A stretch of 25,608 nt of DNA from Pseudomonadota bacterium (lineage in GTDB: Bacteria > Desulfobacterota > Desulfobacteria > Desulfobacterales > Desulfobacteraceae): contig JAHIVS010000181.1 of the NCBI GenBank assembly GCA_018816605.1, positions 1 through 25,608 on the forward strand, given 5' to 3'. Of this stretch, positions 15,785-23,440 are shown piece by piece. The notes under the pieces are model-generated. The model did not search any database. It was not told the DNA's origin and worked only from the letters and a program-made list of their open reading frames with translations. Both the position numbers and the translations under genes were made by a program. How positions within the stretch are numbered: the stretch's first letter is position 1; the number at the start of each line of letters is the position of its first letter.

Positions 15785-17734
15785 ATGATATCCCCATTGT
15801 GGCAGCCATCGGAGGACAGAATCAAAGCCACCAACATGTACCGTTTTATGACCCGTGTAAACAAACAATTCAACAAAGGTTTTACAGACTACCCGGCGCT
15901 TTGGGAATGGTCCGTGGAAAATCTGGAAGATTTCTGGTCATTGGCCTGGGATTTTCTGGATATCAAGGCCTCTGTCCCCTTTACAAAGGCCATTGAAAAC
16001 AAGGACAAAATGCCCGGGGCAAAATTTTTCGTGGGAAGCAAACTCAATTTTGCAGAAAATCTTCTGCAATTTCGAAATGACAAGACAGCCCTTATTTTCA
16101 GGGGAGAAGATTTGGTCCGGCGAACCCTGACCTATAACCAGCTCTATGATCAAGTGGCCAAAACAGCCGCCTCCCTGAAAGCCATGGGTATCACAAAGGG
16201 AGACCGGGTGGTGGGCTTTGTGCCCAACATGCCCGAAAGCATCATTGCCATGCTGGCCGCCACAAGCCTCGGTGCCATCTGGTCCTCCTGTTCCCCGGAT
16301 TTCGGCATCAAAGGCGTCCTGGACCGGTTCGGCCAAACCCAGCCCAGGGTATTGTTCACGGCAGACGGGTATTTTTTCAAGGGCAAACCCCTAGACAGCA
16401 TCCAGCGCATTGCCGGAATTGTCAAAGAACTGCCCTCCATTGAAAAAATTGTGGTCATCCCCTATACAAGCGCGGACCCGGATATCTCGTCCCTGGCCAA
16501 TGCTGTGTTATTTGACAATTTCAAAGATCCCAACGCAACAAAGATCGAATTTACCCAGATGGATTTTGATGACCCTTTGTATATCATGTATTCTTCCGGG
16601 ACCACGGGTCTTCCCAAATGCATGGTCCAGAGCGGAGGCGGGGTTCTTGTCCACCAGAAAAAAGAGCTGGTGCTCCATACGGACTTAAAAGAAGAGGACA
16701 CCATTTTTTATTTTACCACCTGCGGGTGGATGATGTGGAATTGGCTGACCTGTTCCCTGAGTGTGGGGGCCACCCTGGTGCTCTTTGACGGCAATCCCTT
16801 TCATCCCGGACCGGACGCCCTATGGGAAATGGCCCAAGATGAAAAAGTCACGGTATTCGGCACCAGTGCCGGTTATATTGAAGCCTTGAAGAATGCCGGT
16901 GTGCGCCCGAAAGAGCAATTCGATCTGTCCCATCTTAAATCCGTCCTTTCCACCGGCTCTCCCCTGTCCAATGAAAACTTTGATTTCATCTATGCCCATG
17001 TAAAAAAAGACCTGCTTCTGGCTTCCATTTCCGGCGGGTCTGACCTGAATGGATGTTTTGCCCTGGGCAATCCCATGGGACCGGTGTATCCAGGAGAACT
17101 TCAATGCCGGGGCCTTGGCATGAAGGTGTATGCCTTTGACGATGCCGGAAAGCCGGTGGTCGGCCAACAGGCAGAACTGGTCTGCTGCGCTCCCTTCCCC
17201 TCCATGCCCATTTATTTCTGGGGAGATACCGACGGTTCCAAATACCATTCCGCCTATTTTGACCAATATCCCGGCATCTGGGCCCACGGAGATTTCATCC
17301 AGGTGACCCCCCGGGGCGGGGTCATCATGTTCGGAAGGTCGGACACCACACTGAACCCCGGGGGGGTCAGGATCGGCACAGCAGAAATTTACCGGCGCCT
17401 GGATGCCATGGCAGAACTGGAAGACTCGGTGGTGGTGGGCCAGTCCTGGAACAATGATGTGCGGGTAATCCTGTTTGTCAAAATGGCCCCGGGGTATACG
17501 CTCACAAAGGAGCTGGAGGCCAAAATCCGGGCAGACATCCGGGCCAATGCATCTCCCCGCCATGTGCCGGCCAAGATCATTGAAACCCCGGACGTGCCCT
17601 ATACCCTGAACATGAAAAAAGTAGAACTGGCGGTGAAAAAAGTGATTGAAGGCAAGGAGGTTAAAAACAAAGACGCCCTGAAAAATCCGGAAGCCCTTGA
17701 TTTTTTTGCCGACCTTGAACAACTGAGAACCTGA
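15785..17734 (+). CDS. aacS: Acetoacetyl-CoA synthetase (acetoacetate-CoA ligase)
   Basis: A 649-residue ANL-superfamily acyl-CoA synthetase, the usual AacS length. The N-terminus (LWQPSEDRIKATNMYRF, TDYPALWEWSVEN, MPGAKFFVGSKLNFAENLL) is characteristic of AacS rather than acetyl-CoA synthetase. The AMP-binding P-loop is YSSGTTGLPK (269-278). Later motifs are the TGSPL stretch, FWGDTDGSKYHSAYF, WAHGDF, GRSDTTLNPGGVRIGTAEIYR, and a C-terminal TLNMKKVE whose lysine is expected to catalyse adenylation. It makes acetoacetyl-CoA from acetoacetate, ATP and CoA, feeding thiolysis to acetyl-CoA. In leucine degradation acetoacetate comes from HMG-CoA lyase, which is not in this window. An AAGGAGG site lies before ATG 15785. 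A large hairpin follows the stop. Confidence 0.93.
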   Translation: MISPLWQPSEDRIKATNMYRFMTRVNKQFNKGFTDYPALWEWSVENLEDFWSLAWDFLDIKASVPFTKAIENKDKMPGAKFFVGSKLNFAENLLQFRNDKTALIFRGEDLVRRTLTYNQLYDQVAKTAASLKAMGITKGDRVVGFVPNMPESIIAMLAATSLGAIWSSCSPDFGIKGVLDRFGQTQPRVLFTADGYFFKGKPLDSIQRIAGIVKELPSIEKIVVIPYTSADPDISSLANAVLFDNFKDPNATKIEFTQMDFDDPLYIMYSSGTTGLPKCMVQSGGGVLVHQKKELVLHTDLKEEDTIFYFTTCGWMMWNWLTCSLSVGATLVLFDGNPFHPGPDALWEMAQDEKVTVFGTSAGYIEALKNAGVRPKEQFDLSHLKSVLSTGSPLSNENFDFIYAHVKKDLLLASISGGSDLNGCFALGNPMGPVYPGELQCRGLGMKVYAFDDAGKPVVGQQAELVCCAPFPSMPIYFWGDTDGSKYHSAYFDQYPGIWAHGDFIQVTPRGGVIMFGRSDTTLNPGGVRIGTAEIYRRLDAMAELEDSVVVGQSWNNDVRVILFVKMAPGYTLTKELEAKIRADIRANASPRHVPAKIIETPDVPYTLNMKKVELAVKKVIEGKEVKNKDALKNPEALDFFADLEQLRT

Positions 17735-17735
17735 T

Positions 17736-17790
17736 ATGGCTGCAACCGGCCGGAACAGCCTGTCTTCTGAGTGTTCCGGCCGCCAGCCAT
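17736..17790. terminator. Long interrupted hairpin at the end of the acyl-CoA operon
   Basis: ATGGCTG (17736-17742) pairs with CAGCCAT (17784-17790), and CGGCCGGAACA (17747-17757) pairs with TGTTCCGGCCG (17772-17782). That makes 18 bp with a small asymmetric bulge and a 14-nt loop. It starts 2 nt after the aacS stop codon. No T-run follows, so it is a non-canonical terminator, an mRNA 3'-end protector or a REP-like palindrome. Confidence 0.55.
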
Positions 17791-17812
17791 CGGATAAATC
17801 CAGAGGCGCGGC

Positions 17813-18646
17813 ATGGACGCTTGTGTAGAAAACCATTATCATTCCCGGAACCTGTCCCGCAGAATCCAGGATGCCTTAAAAGAATCAGGGAAAAACACCC
17901 TGCCCCTTGCCATTAAGAGCTTGAGCCCTGTTGACCAGCTCCACACAGGGGGGGCGCCTGCCACCCTTGCCCTCCTCGAAAAGACGGGCCTGTCCGGCAC
18001 CATATCCACGACAAAAAACTTCCACATTCTGGATGCAGGATGCGGCATCGGCGGGTCATCCCGGCTGATGGCCGCGACATTTGACTGCCGGGTCACGGGC
18101 ATTGATCTTGGCCGGGCCTTTATTGAGACGGCAAAGGATCTGACCCGCCAGTGCAGCCTTGATGTTCGCTTTGAACAGGGGTCTGTCCTGGCCATGCCCT
18201 TTGAGAACGATTCCTTTGATCTGATTCTCTGCCAGCATATTCTCATGAATATCCGGGACAAAAAAACAGCCCTGGAAGAGTTTTACCGGGTTTTAAAACC
18301 CGGCGCCCACCTCATCCTCCATGAAATTTTCCAGGGGGAAAACAAAACAATCGCCCTGCCCGTTCCCTGGGCAGGCGACCCCGCCATTTCTTTTCTTTTG
18401 CCCTGGGAAGAATTTCATCTTATTCCTGTCCGCACAGGGTTTACTCCCGACTATTTTTCCAATGAAACAAAAAGTGCATTGGCCTGGTGGCAAATGGTCC
18501 ATGCCGCAGGAGAGAACAAAAACCCCCGCCCCTTGGGCCCCCACCTTGTCTTTGGCCCAAATGCCGCTTTTTTTGCCGCCAACATGCAAAAAAATTTCCA
18601 AGATAATTCTCTCCAATGTATTGAAGCTGTCTTTAAAAAAAGTTAA
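17813..18646 (+). CDS. Class I SAM-dependent methyltransferase
   Basis: A 277-residue protein with a Rossmann-type methyltransferase core. SAM motif I is ILDAGCGIGGSSR (72-84), the acidic loop is VTGIDLG (94-100), motif II is FDLILCQHILMNI, followed by FYRVLKPGAHLILHE. The preceding SPVDQLHTGG (38-47) is shared with UbiE/sarcosine-methyltransferase-like enzymes that act on small molecules. The substrate cannot be assigned. The ribosome site is weak (GAGGCG). It lies 78 nt after aacS, beyond the long hairpin, and 59 nt before ferritin, so it may head a new transcript or read through. Confidence 0.85.
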   Translation: MDACVENHYHSRNLSRRIQDALKESGKNTLPLAIKSLSPVDQLHTGGAPATLALLEKTGLSGTISTTKNFHILDAGCGIGGSSRLMAATFDCRVTGIDLGRAFIETAKDLTRQCSLDVRFEQGSVLAMPFENDSFDLILCQHILMNIRDKKTALEEFYRVLKPGAHLILHEIFQGENKTIALPVPWAGDPAISFLLPWEEFHLIPVRTGFTPDYFSNETKSALAWWQMVHAAGENKNPRPLGPHLVFGPNAAFFAANMQKNFQDNSLQCIEAVFKKS

Positions 18647-18705
18647 GATAGACGAGCATTCCACCCAATTTTCAGACGCATCCTAATATATAAAGGAGTA
18701 TATCC

Positions 18706-19212
18706 ATGATTTCACAAAAATTAGAAGAAGCCATCAACCACCAGATCAACCGCGAACTATTTTCAGATTATTACTATCTTTCCATGGCGGCCTATTTCAG
18801 CGCCACGGGGTTAAGCGGGTTTGAAAATTTTTTCCTGGTCCAGGTGGAGGAAGAAAGGGCCCATGCAATGAAAATGTACCGGTTTCTCAATGAGCGGGGC
18901 GGCCGGGTTCTTCTCAAGGAGATCGAAGCCCCCAAGACTGAGTTTTCCTCCCCCCTGGAGGTTTTTGAACTGGCATATGCACACGAAAAACTGGTCTCGG
19001 GCCTGATCAACGACATCATGGACCTGGCCATCCAGGAAAACGACCATGCCGCCAGAAGGCATTTTGACTGGTTTGTGGAAGAGCAGGTGGAAGAAGAAGC
19101 CACCATGGAAGCCATTCTCAACAAGCTCAAACTGGTAAAAGGAGAAGGCCATGGCCTGCTCATGCTGGACAGTGAATTGGCCCAGCGGGTATTTACCCCC
19201 CCTGTAAATTAG
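18706..19212 (+). CDS. ftnA: Bacterial non-heme ferritin (FtnA type)
   Basis: A 168-residue ferritin of normal length. The ferroxidase-centre residues are all visible: E17 (NRELFSDYYY), E50 and H53 (EEERAHAM), E94 (AHEKL), Q127 and E130 (EEQVEEE). The protein would assemble into a 24-mer shell that oxidises and stores iron in the cytoplasm. A strong AAAGGAG site precedes the ATG. The stop is only 11 nt before the aminotransferase start, so the two are probably co-transcribed, although no functional link is obvious. This is the second diiron four-helix protein in the window, after the rubrerythrin-like protein at 4678. Confidence 0.95.
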   Translation: MISQKLEEAINHQINRELFSDYYYLSMAAYFSATGLSGFENFFLVQVEEERAHAMKMYRFLNERGGRVLLKEIEAPKTEFSSPLEVFELAYAHEKLVSGLINDIMDLAIQENDHAARRHFDWFVEEQVEEEATMEAILNKLKLVKGEGHGLLMLDSELAQRVFTPPVN

Positions 19213-19223
19213 AGGAAGTCATC

Positions 19224-20072
19224 ATGGATGTCTATTATATTGACGGTGAATTTGTCGATGATGAAAAGGCTGTGGTTTCTGCAAAAGACATCACGGTATT
19301 GAGGGGGTATGGGGTGTTTGATTTTTTAATCACCTATAACAAACGCCCTTTTTTTGTTGAAGAGCATGTGGCCCGCCTGGAGAACTCGGCCAGACAAATC
19401 GGCCTGGTCCTCGGGCACACCCATGAAGAAATCTGCAAAATTGTGGTCCGGACCATCCAAAAGAACCCCCATCATACGGAATCCAATATCCGGATCATTT
19501 ACACGGGGGGAATCAGTCCGGATGGGGTTACCCCCCAGGGCAACGGAATTCTCATGGTCATGGTGACCCCGAAATTTCAATTGCCGGCATGGTGGTACAC
19601 AGAGGGTACCAAAATCATCACCGTTGATATGGAGCGGTTCATCCCGACATCCAAAACGACCAACTATCTGTCTGCCGTTTTTGCCCTGCAAAAGGCCCAC
19701 AAAACCGGTGCTGTGGAAGCCATTTACAAAGACCGGAAAAACCGATTATTGGAAGGCACCACCACCAATCTTTTCTGCTTTAAAGGCGATCGGCTGATCA
19801 CCCCGCCCGACTCCATCCTGCCGGGAGTCACCCGGCGGGTGGTTCTGGACCTGACAAAGGATCGGTATCAACTTCAATTGCGCCATGTGGCTGCCGATGA
19901 ATTAAACCAGATGGACGAGATCTTTATCACCGCCTCAAATAAAGAAATCGTTCCCGTCATCCAGGTGGACGACCTAACAATAGGCACCGGAAAACCCGGC
20001 GAAAAAACCGCCCATGTGATGGCATTGTTTAAAGCATATACCCAGGCCTATGGACAAGGTGAAATTCTCTGA
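19224..20072 (+). CDS. Class IV PLP aminotransferase (branched-chain or D-amino-acid type)
   Basis: A 282-residue fold-type IV enzyme. The PLP lysine is K144 in IPTSKTTNYLSA, the cofactor-nitrogen Glu is E177 in LLEGTTTNLF, and the PLP-phosphate region is LPGVTRRVVLDL (199-210). EIFITASNKEIVPVIQVD is the usual C-terminal signature. The length fits both D-amino-acid transaminase (about 285) and short branched-chain transaminases (about 300). The neighbouring racemases and ligase make a D-amino-acid role attractive, but RGYGVFDFLITYNKRPFFVEEH near the N-terminus also fits IlvE. A GAGGAAG ribosome site is present. Its stop overlaps the next start by 1 nt (TGATG), showing translational coupling to the alanine racemase. 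Confidence 0.9.
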   Translation: MDVYYIDGEFVDDEKAVVSAKDITVLRGYGVFDFLITYNKRPFFVEEHVARLENSARQIGLVLGHTHEEICKIVVRTIQKNPHHTESNIRIIYTGGISPDGVTPQGNGILMVMVTPKFQLPAWWYTEGTKIITVDMERFIPTSKTTNYLSAVFALQKAHKTGAVEAIYKDRKNRLLEGTTTNLFCFKGDRLITPPDSILPGVTRRVVLDLTKDRYQLQLRHVAADELNQMDEIFITASNKEIVPVIQVDDLTIGTGKPGEKTAHVMALFKAYTQAYGQGEIL

Positions 20073-21262
20073 TGCACCTGTCTTCTCCCCTGCTGCAACC
20101 CCAGACCCGGGTTCAGGTGGACCTTGGGGCATTGGCCCACAATGCCAGAAGTTTGAAAAACCTTCTGCCCGGGGACACCCTTCTCATGGCGGTGGTCAAG
20201 GCAAATGCCTATGGCCACGGCGCTGTCCAGACCGCCAGGACCGCACTTAAAAACGGAGCAGATTTTCTGGCGGTCGGACGGATATCCGAAGCCGTTGAAT
20301 TAAAGCAGGCAGGAATCCAGGCCCCCATCCTTTTGTTCGGGGACATTTTGCCCGATCAGATACCCTATGCTTGCGCCCATGATATCCGCATTACCCTGAC
20401 CAGCCTTGAAACAGCCAAACCCATTGCAGCAATGGCTGAAAAGCAGAAACTTGCCTTAAAAGTCCATATCAAGGTGGACACGGGAATGGGCCGGCTGGGA
20501 ATTCTCCATGACCAGCTTTTAAGCCCCAAAACCCTGGATGAAGCCCCCTGGAAAAGTCTTGATGAAATACTGGCCATCCACAGCTTAAAAGGACTGGCCA
20601 TTGAAGGGATCTACACCCATCTGGCCAATTCAGATGCCAGAGACAAAGCCCATGCCAAGGACCAGCTGGACCGGTTTAAGCTGCTGGTCAAACGGTTGGA
20701 GGAAAAAGGCATCACACCGGCCATCTGCCATGCCGCCAATTCGGCGGCAACCATCGACATGCCCGATTCCCACTTACAGATGGTCCGCACGGGCATTGCC
20801 CTTTACGGGCTCTGGCCCTCGGATGAGACAGACCACACCCGGATTACCCTGAAACCGGCCATGTCCATCCTTTCAAAAATCATCCATTTGAAAAGCGTGC
20901 CCAAAGGGTTTGCCGTCAGCTATGGGTCCACCCACCTCACAAAAACAGCCACCCGGATTGCCACGATCCCCATCGGATATGCAGACGGGTACAGCCGCCA
21001 ATTGTCAAACCAGGGCCAGATGCTGGTCAGGGGAATAAAGGCCTCCATTGTCGGCAGGGTGTGTATGGATTTTACCATGATCGACGTGGGCCACATCCCT
21101 GACTGCGTTCTGGGGGATGAAGTGGTGGTCATGGGCGCCCAGGGCAATGGAAAAATTACTGCCGATGATATTGCGGCAACCCTGGGGACCATCAATTATG
21201 AAATCACGGCATCCCTGACAACGCGGATGCCCATTTGCTACACTTCTCCAGGAGACCGGTAG
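20072..21262 (+). CDS. alr: Alanine racemase
   Basis: A 396-residue PLP enzyme of fold type III, somewhat longer than the typical 360-380. The PLP lysine is K43 in MAVVKANAYGHG. The second catalytic base is Y284 in VSYGSTH. Other signatures are KVDTGMGRLG (134-143), IPIGYADGYSR and GRVCMDFTMIDV. It interconverts L- and D-alanine in the cytoplasm, normally to supply peptidoglycan. The start overlaps the aminotransferase stop by 1 nt, and the CapA-like gene begins 2 nt after its stop, so it is locked into this operon. It could be the cell's housekeeping enzyme or dedicated to the operon's product; the sequence cannot tell. Confidence 0.95.
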   Translation: MHLSSPLLQPQTRVQVDLGALAHNARSLKNLLPGDTLLMAVVKANAYGHGAVQTARTALKNGADFLAVGRISEAVELKQAGIQAPILLFGDILPDQIPYACAHDIRITLTSLETAKPIAAMAEKQKLALKVHIKVDTGMGRLGILHDQLLSPKTLDEAPWKSLDEILAIHSLKGLAIEGIYTHLANSDARDKAHAKDQLDRFKLLVKRLEEKGITPAICHAANSAATIDMPDSHLQMVRTGIALYGLWPSDETDHTRITLKPAMSILSKIIHLKSVPKGFAVSYGSTHLTKTATRIATIPIGYADGYSRQLSNQGQMLVRGIKASIVGRVCMDFTMIDVGHIPDCVLGDEVVVMGAQGNGKITADDIAATLGTINYEITASLTTRMPICYTSPGDR

Positions 21263-21263
21263 A

Positions 21264-22487
21264 ATGCTCTGTGCTTCTTCCTTTAACTGGGAGAATGGCT
21301 GCTGGTCATCGGGAAACCCTCCTTTGGCCACCCTGTGCGTTGCAGGGGACTGGGCCCCCATCCGCCTCTTTAAACCCATCATTGAAACAAATCCAGCGTC
21401 CCTTTACGGAGATCTTTTGCCCGTGATTCGGTCAACGGATCTGTGTGTGGTCAATCTGGAAGCCCCCTTGAGCGACCGGGGCAGCCCGGTTGTCAAAAGC
21501 GGGGCGGTGTTCAAGGGCGAATCCCGGCATATCCAAGGATTGACGGCCCTTCCTGTTGATGCCGTCACCCTGGCCAATAACCATGTGTTTGACTTTGGTC
21601 CGGCCGCCTTCCAGGACACCCTTGGCCTCCTGGAAAAGAACAACATCAAATGGACGGGTGCGGGCATGTCCATTGAAGAAGCCGAAAAACCCATGATCCT
21701 TACGGCCAAGGGCATCACCATTGCCATTGTCAATTTTTCCGAAGGCGAAGATCTGACCGCCGCAGGCAAAGGCCCCGGTGTCATGGGCTGGGAAATTCCC
21801 CGGATTGAGGCCCAGATTCAGACCTTAAAAAAAGAGGTGGACCAGGTGGTTGTCATTGCCCATTGCGGCCTTGAATATATTCCCTTTGCCCCGCCCTATG
21901 TGATGGATGCCTTTATAAAAATGGCTGAGGCCGGGGCTAATGCGGTGATAGGTCACCACCCCCATGTCCCCCAGGGCATTAAATTTCACAGGGGGGTGCC
22001 CATCTGCTGCAGCCTGGGCAATTTTGTCTTTTACCAGGACACGGACCTATATTTCCGCAAACTTGGCTATCTTGTAAAACTGGGCCTGACACGTGACGCG
22101 CTCGTCTCCCTTGACCTTGTTCCCTACCAGATCCGGGATCAGGGACTTTCTGCCTTAAAAGGAGAGGATCAAGACACTTTTTTCACCCGGTTCAAAGAGA
22201 TATCCCTTCCCCTGGACACCCCCCAGGGAATTGACGATGCCTGGAACGGATTCCTCCATTATTACGGCCGGAAGGGATTCAAGAGTGAACTGGCCTGGAT
22301 CATGGAAACCATGGAGTCCCATCCCCAAAAGGGGGCGGCCATGTTCCGGAACCGGCTCACCTGCCCCCAGCATTTTTACCATTGGCGAGACATGATGACC
22401 CGCATGGTGACAGGGGAAATTGAAACCTCTTTGACCTGGGCCCGGAACCTTGCCGAAGAATGGCTCACCCGGAAAAAACTGGATTGA
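21264..22487 (+). CDS. CapA-family (poly-gamma-glutamate synthesis-type) metallophosphatase-like protein, apparently cytosolic
   Basis: A 407-residue protein with the PGA_cap pattern: VAGDW (26-30), VVNLEAPL (62-69), LANNHVFDFG (103-112), HCGLE (200-204), GHHPHVPQG (230-238) and SLGNFVF (250-256). These supply the metal-binding Asp, Asn and His of a calcineurin-like fold. Classic CapA/PgsA proteins are membrane-anchored; here there is no signal peptide or membrane helix, so cytosolic action is likely. The C-terminal 120 residues are helical and not recognised. It starts 2 nt after alr. Its role in an amide-forming pathway is unknown; some CapA-like proteins (as recalled) act alongside ATP-grasp ligases. 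Confidence 0.85.
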   Translation: MLCASSFNWENGCWSSGNPPLATLCVAGDWAPIRLFKPIIETNPASLYGDLLPVIRSTDLCVVNLEAPLSDRGSPVVKSGAVFKGESRHIQGLTALPVDAVTLANNHVFDFGPAAFQDTLGLLEKNNIKWTGAGMSIEEAEKPMILTAKGITIAIVNFSEGEDLTAAGKGPGVMGWEIPRIEAQIQTLKKEVDQVVVIAHCGLEYIPFAPPYVMDAFIKMAEAGANAVIGHHPHVPQGIKFHRGVPICCSLGNFVFYQDTDLYFRKLGYLVKLGLTRDALVSLDLVPYQIRDQGLSALKGEDQDTFFTRFKEISLPLDTPQGIDDAWNGFLHYYGRKGFKSELAWIMETMESHPQKGAAMFRNRLTCPQHFYHWRDMMTRMVTGEIETSLTWARNLAEEWLTRKKLD

Positions 22488-22506
22488 AACCCATGGGACT
22501 TTGTGG

Positions 22507-23406
22507 ATGAATAAAACCAAAACAACCCTCCTGGTAACCGACTCGGGCCTTGGGGGCCTGTCTGTTTTTGCCGATATCGCCGGACGAATGGAAAAAAATG
22601 CGCCCGTTGAACAGATCTCCCTGGTTTATTTTAATGCATGGCCATTTGAGGACAAAGGGTATAATCATCTGCCGGACATGGCGGAAAAGGCAATGGTGTT
22701 CAATAACGCCATGGAAGCCATGGCAGAATTTTCCCCCGATGCCATCCTCATTGCCTGCAACACCCTGTCGGTGATCTATCCGTTCACCCCATTTTCCCGC
22801 ACCGGGCAGATCCGGGTAACCGGCATTGTGGATCACGGGGTTGACCTCATTTATGACCATCTGGTGCAAACCCCTGACAGCCGGGTGGTCATCTTCGCAA
22901 CCCCCACCACCATTGGGGAACAAACCCATGAAAAGGCCCTGGTGAACTTGGGGATAGCCCCTGGAAGAATCGTCACCCAGGGCTGTATCGACCTGGCAGG
23001 AAAAATTGAAAGGGATCCCTTCAGCCCGGATGTCTTTGGGATGATTGACGCCAATGCAAGGCAAGCCGCCTTAAAATTGGGACCCTCGGGAGGAAACATT
23101 TTTGCCGCCCTTTGCTGCACCCATTTCGGCTATTGCAGCCAGGGGTTTGCCTCAGCCCTGGAAAAGCATACCCGAAACAAAATTTTTATCTTAAATCCCA
23201 ATATTCGGATGGCCCAGGCGGTTTTTGACAAACATTCCGGGTCCGGATTTGCCTGTCCTGAAATTACCATGAAAATCGTGTCACGGGTATGCTGGGACGA
23301 GGCGCGCATCAATTCCTATGAAAAACTGCTCAAACCCGTATCCCCCCGGACCGTAGATGCACTGAAACGCTACACCTGGGACAAAGACTTGTTCCAGGTT
23401 ACCTGA
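22507..23406 (+). CDS. Glutamate racemase-like protein (Asp/Glu racemase superfamily)
   Basis: A 299-residue protein retaining the cofactor-independent racemase catalytic set: D12-S13 in TDSGLGGLSV, C84 in IACNTLS, and C204-T-H206 in CCTHFGY. The two cysteines would act as acid and base on either face of the substrate carbon. It departs from MurI in the substrate loop: the usual YF-x-DT-x-x-x-PYG is replaced by YFNAWPFEDKGYNHLPD (41-57), and the C-terminus after C204 differs, so it may act on another amino acid. ATG 22507 is preferred because an upstream in-frame ATG at 22450 lies inside the CapA-like gene; the ribosome site is weak. The gap to capA is 19 nt. Confidence 0.85.
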   Translation: MNKTKTTLLVTDSGLGGLSVFADIAGRMEKNAPVEQISLVYFNAWPFEDKGYNHLPDMAEKAMVFNNAMEAMAEFSPDAILIACNTLSVIYPFTPFSRTGQIRVTGIVDHGVDLIYDHLVQTPDSRVVIFATPTTIGEQTHEKALVNLGIAPGRIVTQGCIDLAGKIERDPFSPDVFGMIDANARQAALKLGPSGGNIFAALCCTHFGYCSQGFASALEKHTRNKIFILNPNIRMAQAVFDKHSGSGFACPEITMKIVSRVCWDEARINSYEKLLKPVSPRTVDALKRYTWDKDLFQVT

Positions 23407-23440
23407 ACATTATTGCAAAGGAAAACCTATCAGGAGAAAC

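Noticed and set aside
15062..15868. 268-codon minus-strand frame opposite the XRE-cupin gene
   Set aside because: Low-complexity Phe/Gly-rich translation with no ribosome site; the plus-strand gene is convincing.
16820..17842. 340-codon minus-strand frame opposite aacS
   Set aside because: It shows no family features, lies wholly opposite a well-supported gene, and crosses the intergenic hairpin.
22450..22506. Earlier ATG for the glutamate-racemase-like gene
   Set aside because: It lies within the CapA-like coding region and adds 19 residues absent from racemase N-termini, which begin a few residues before the DSGxGG strand.
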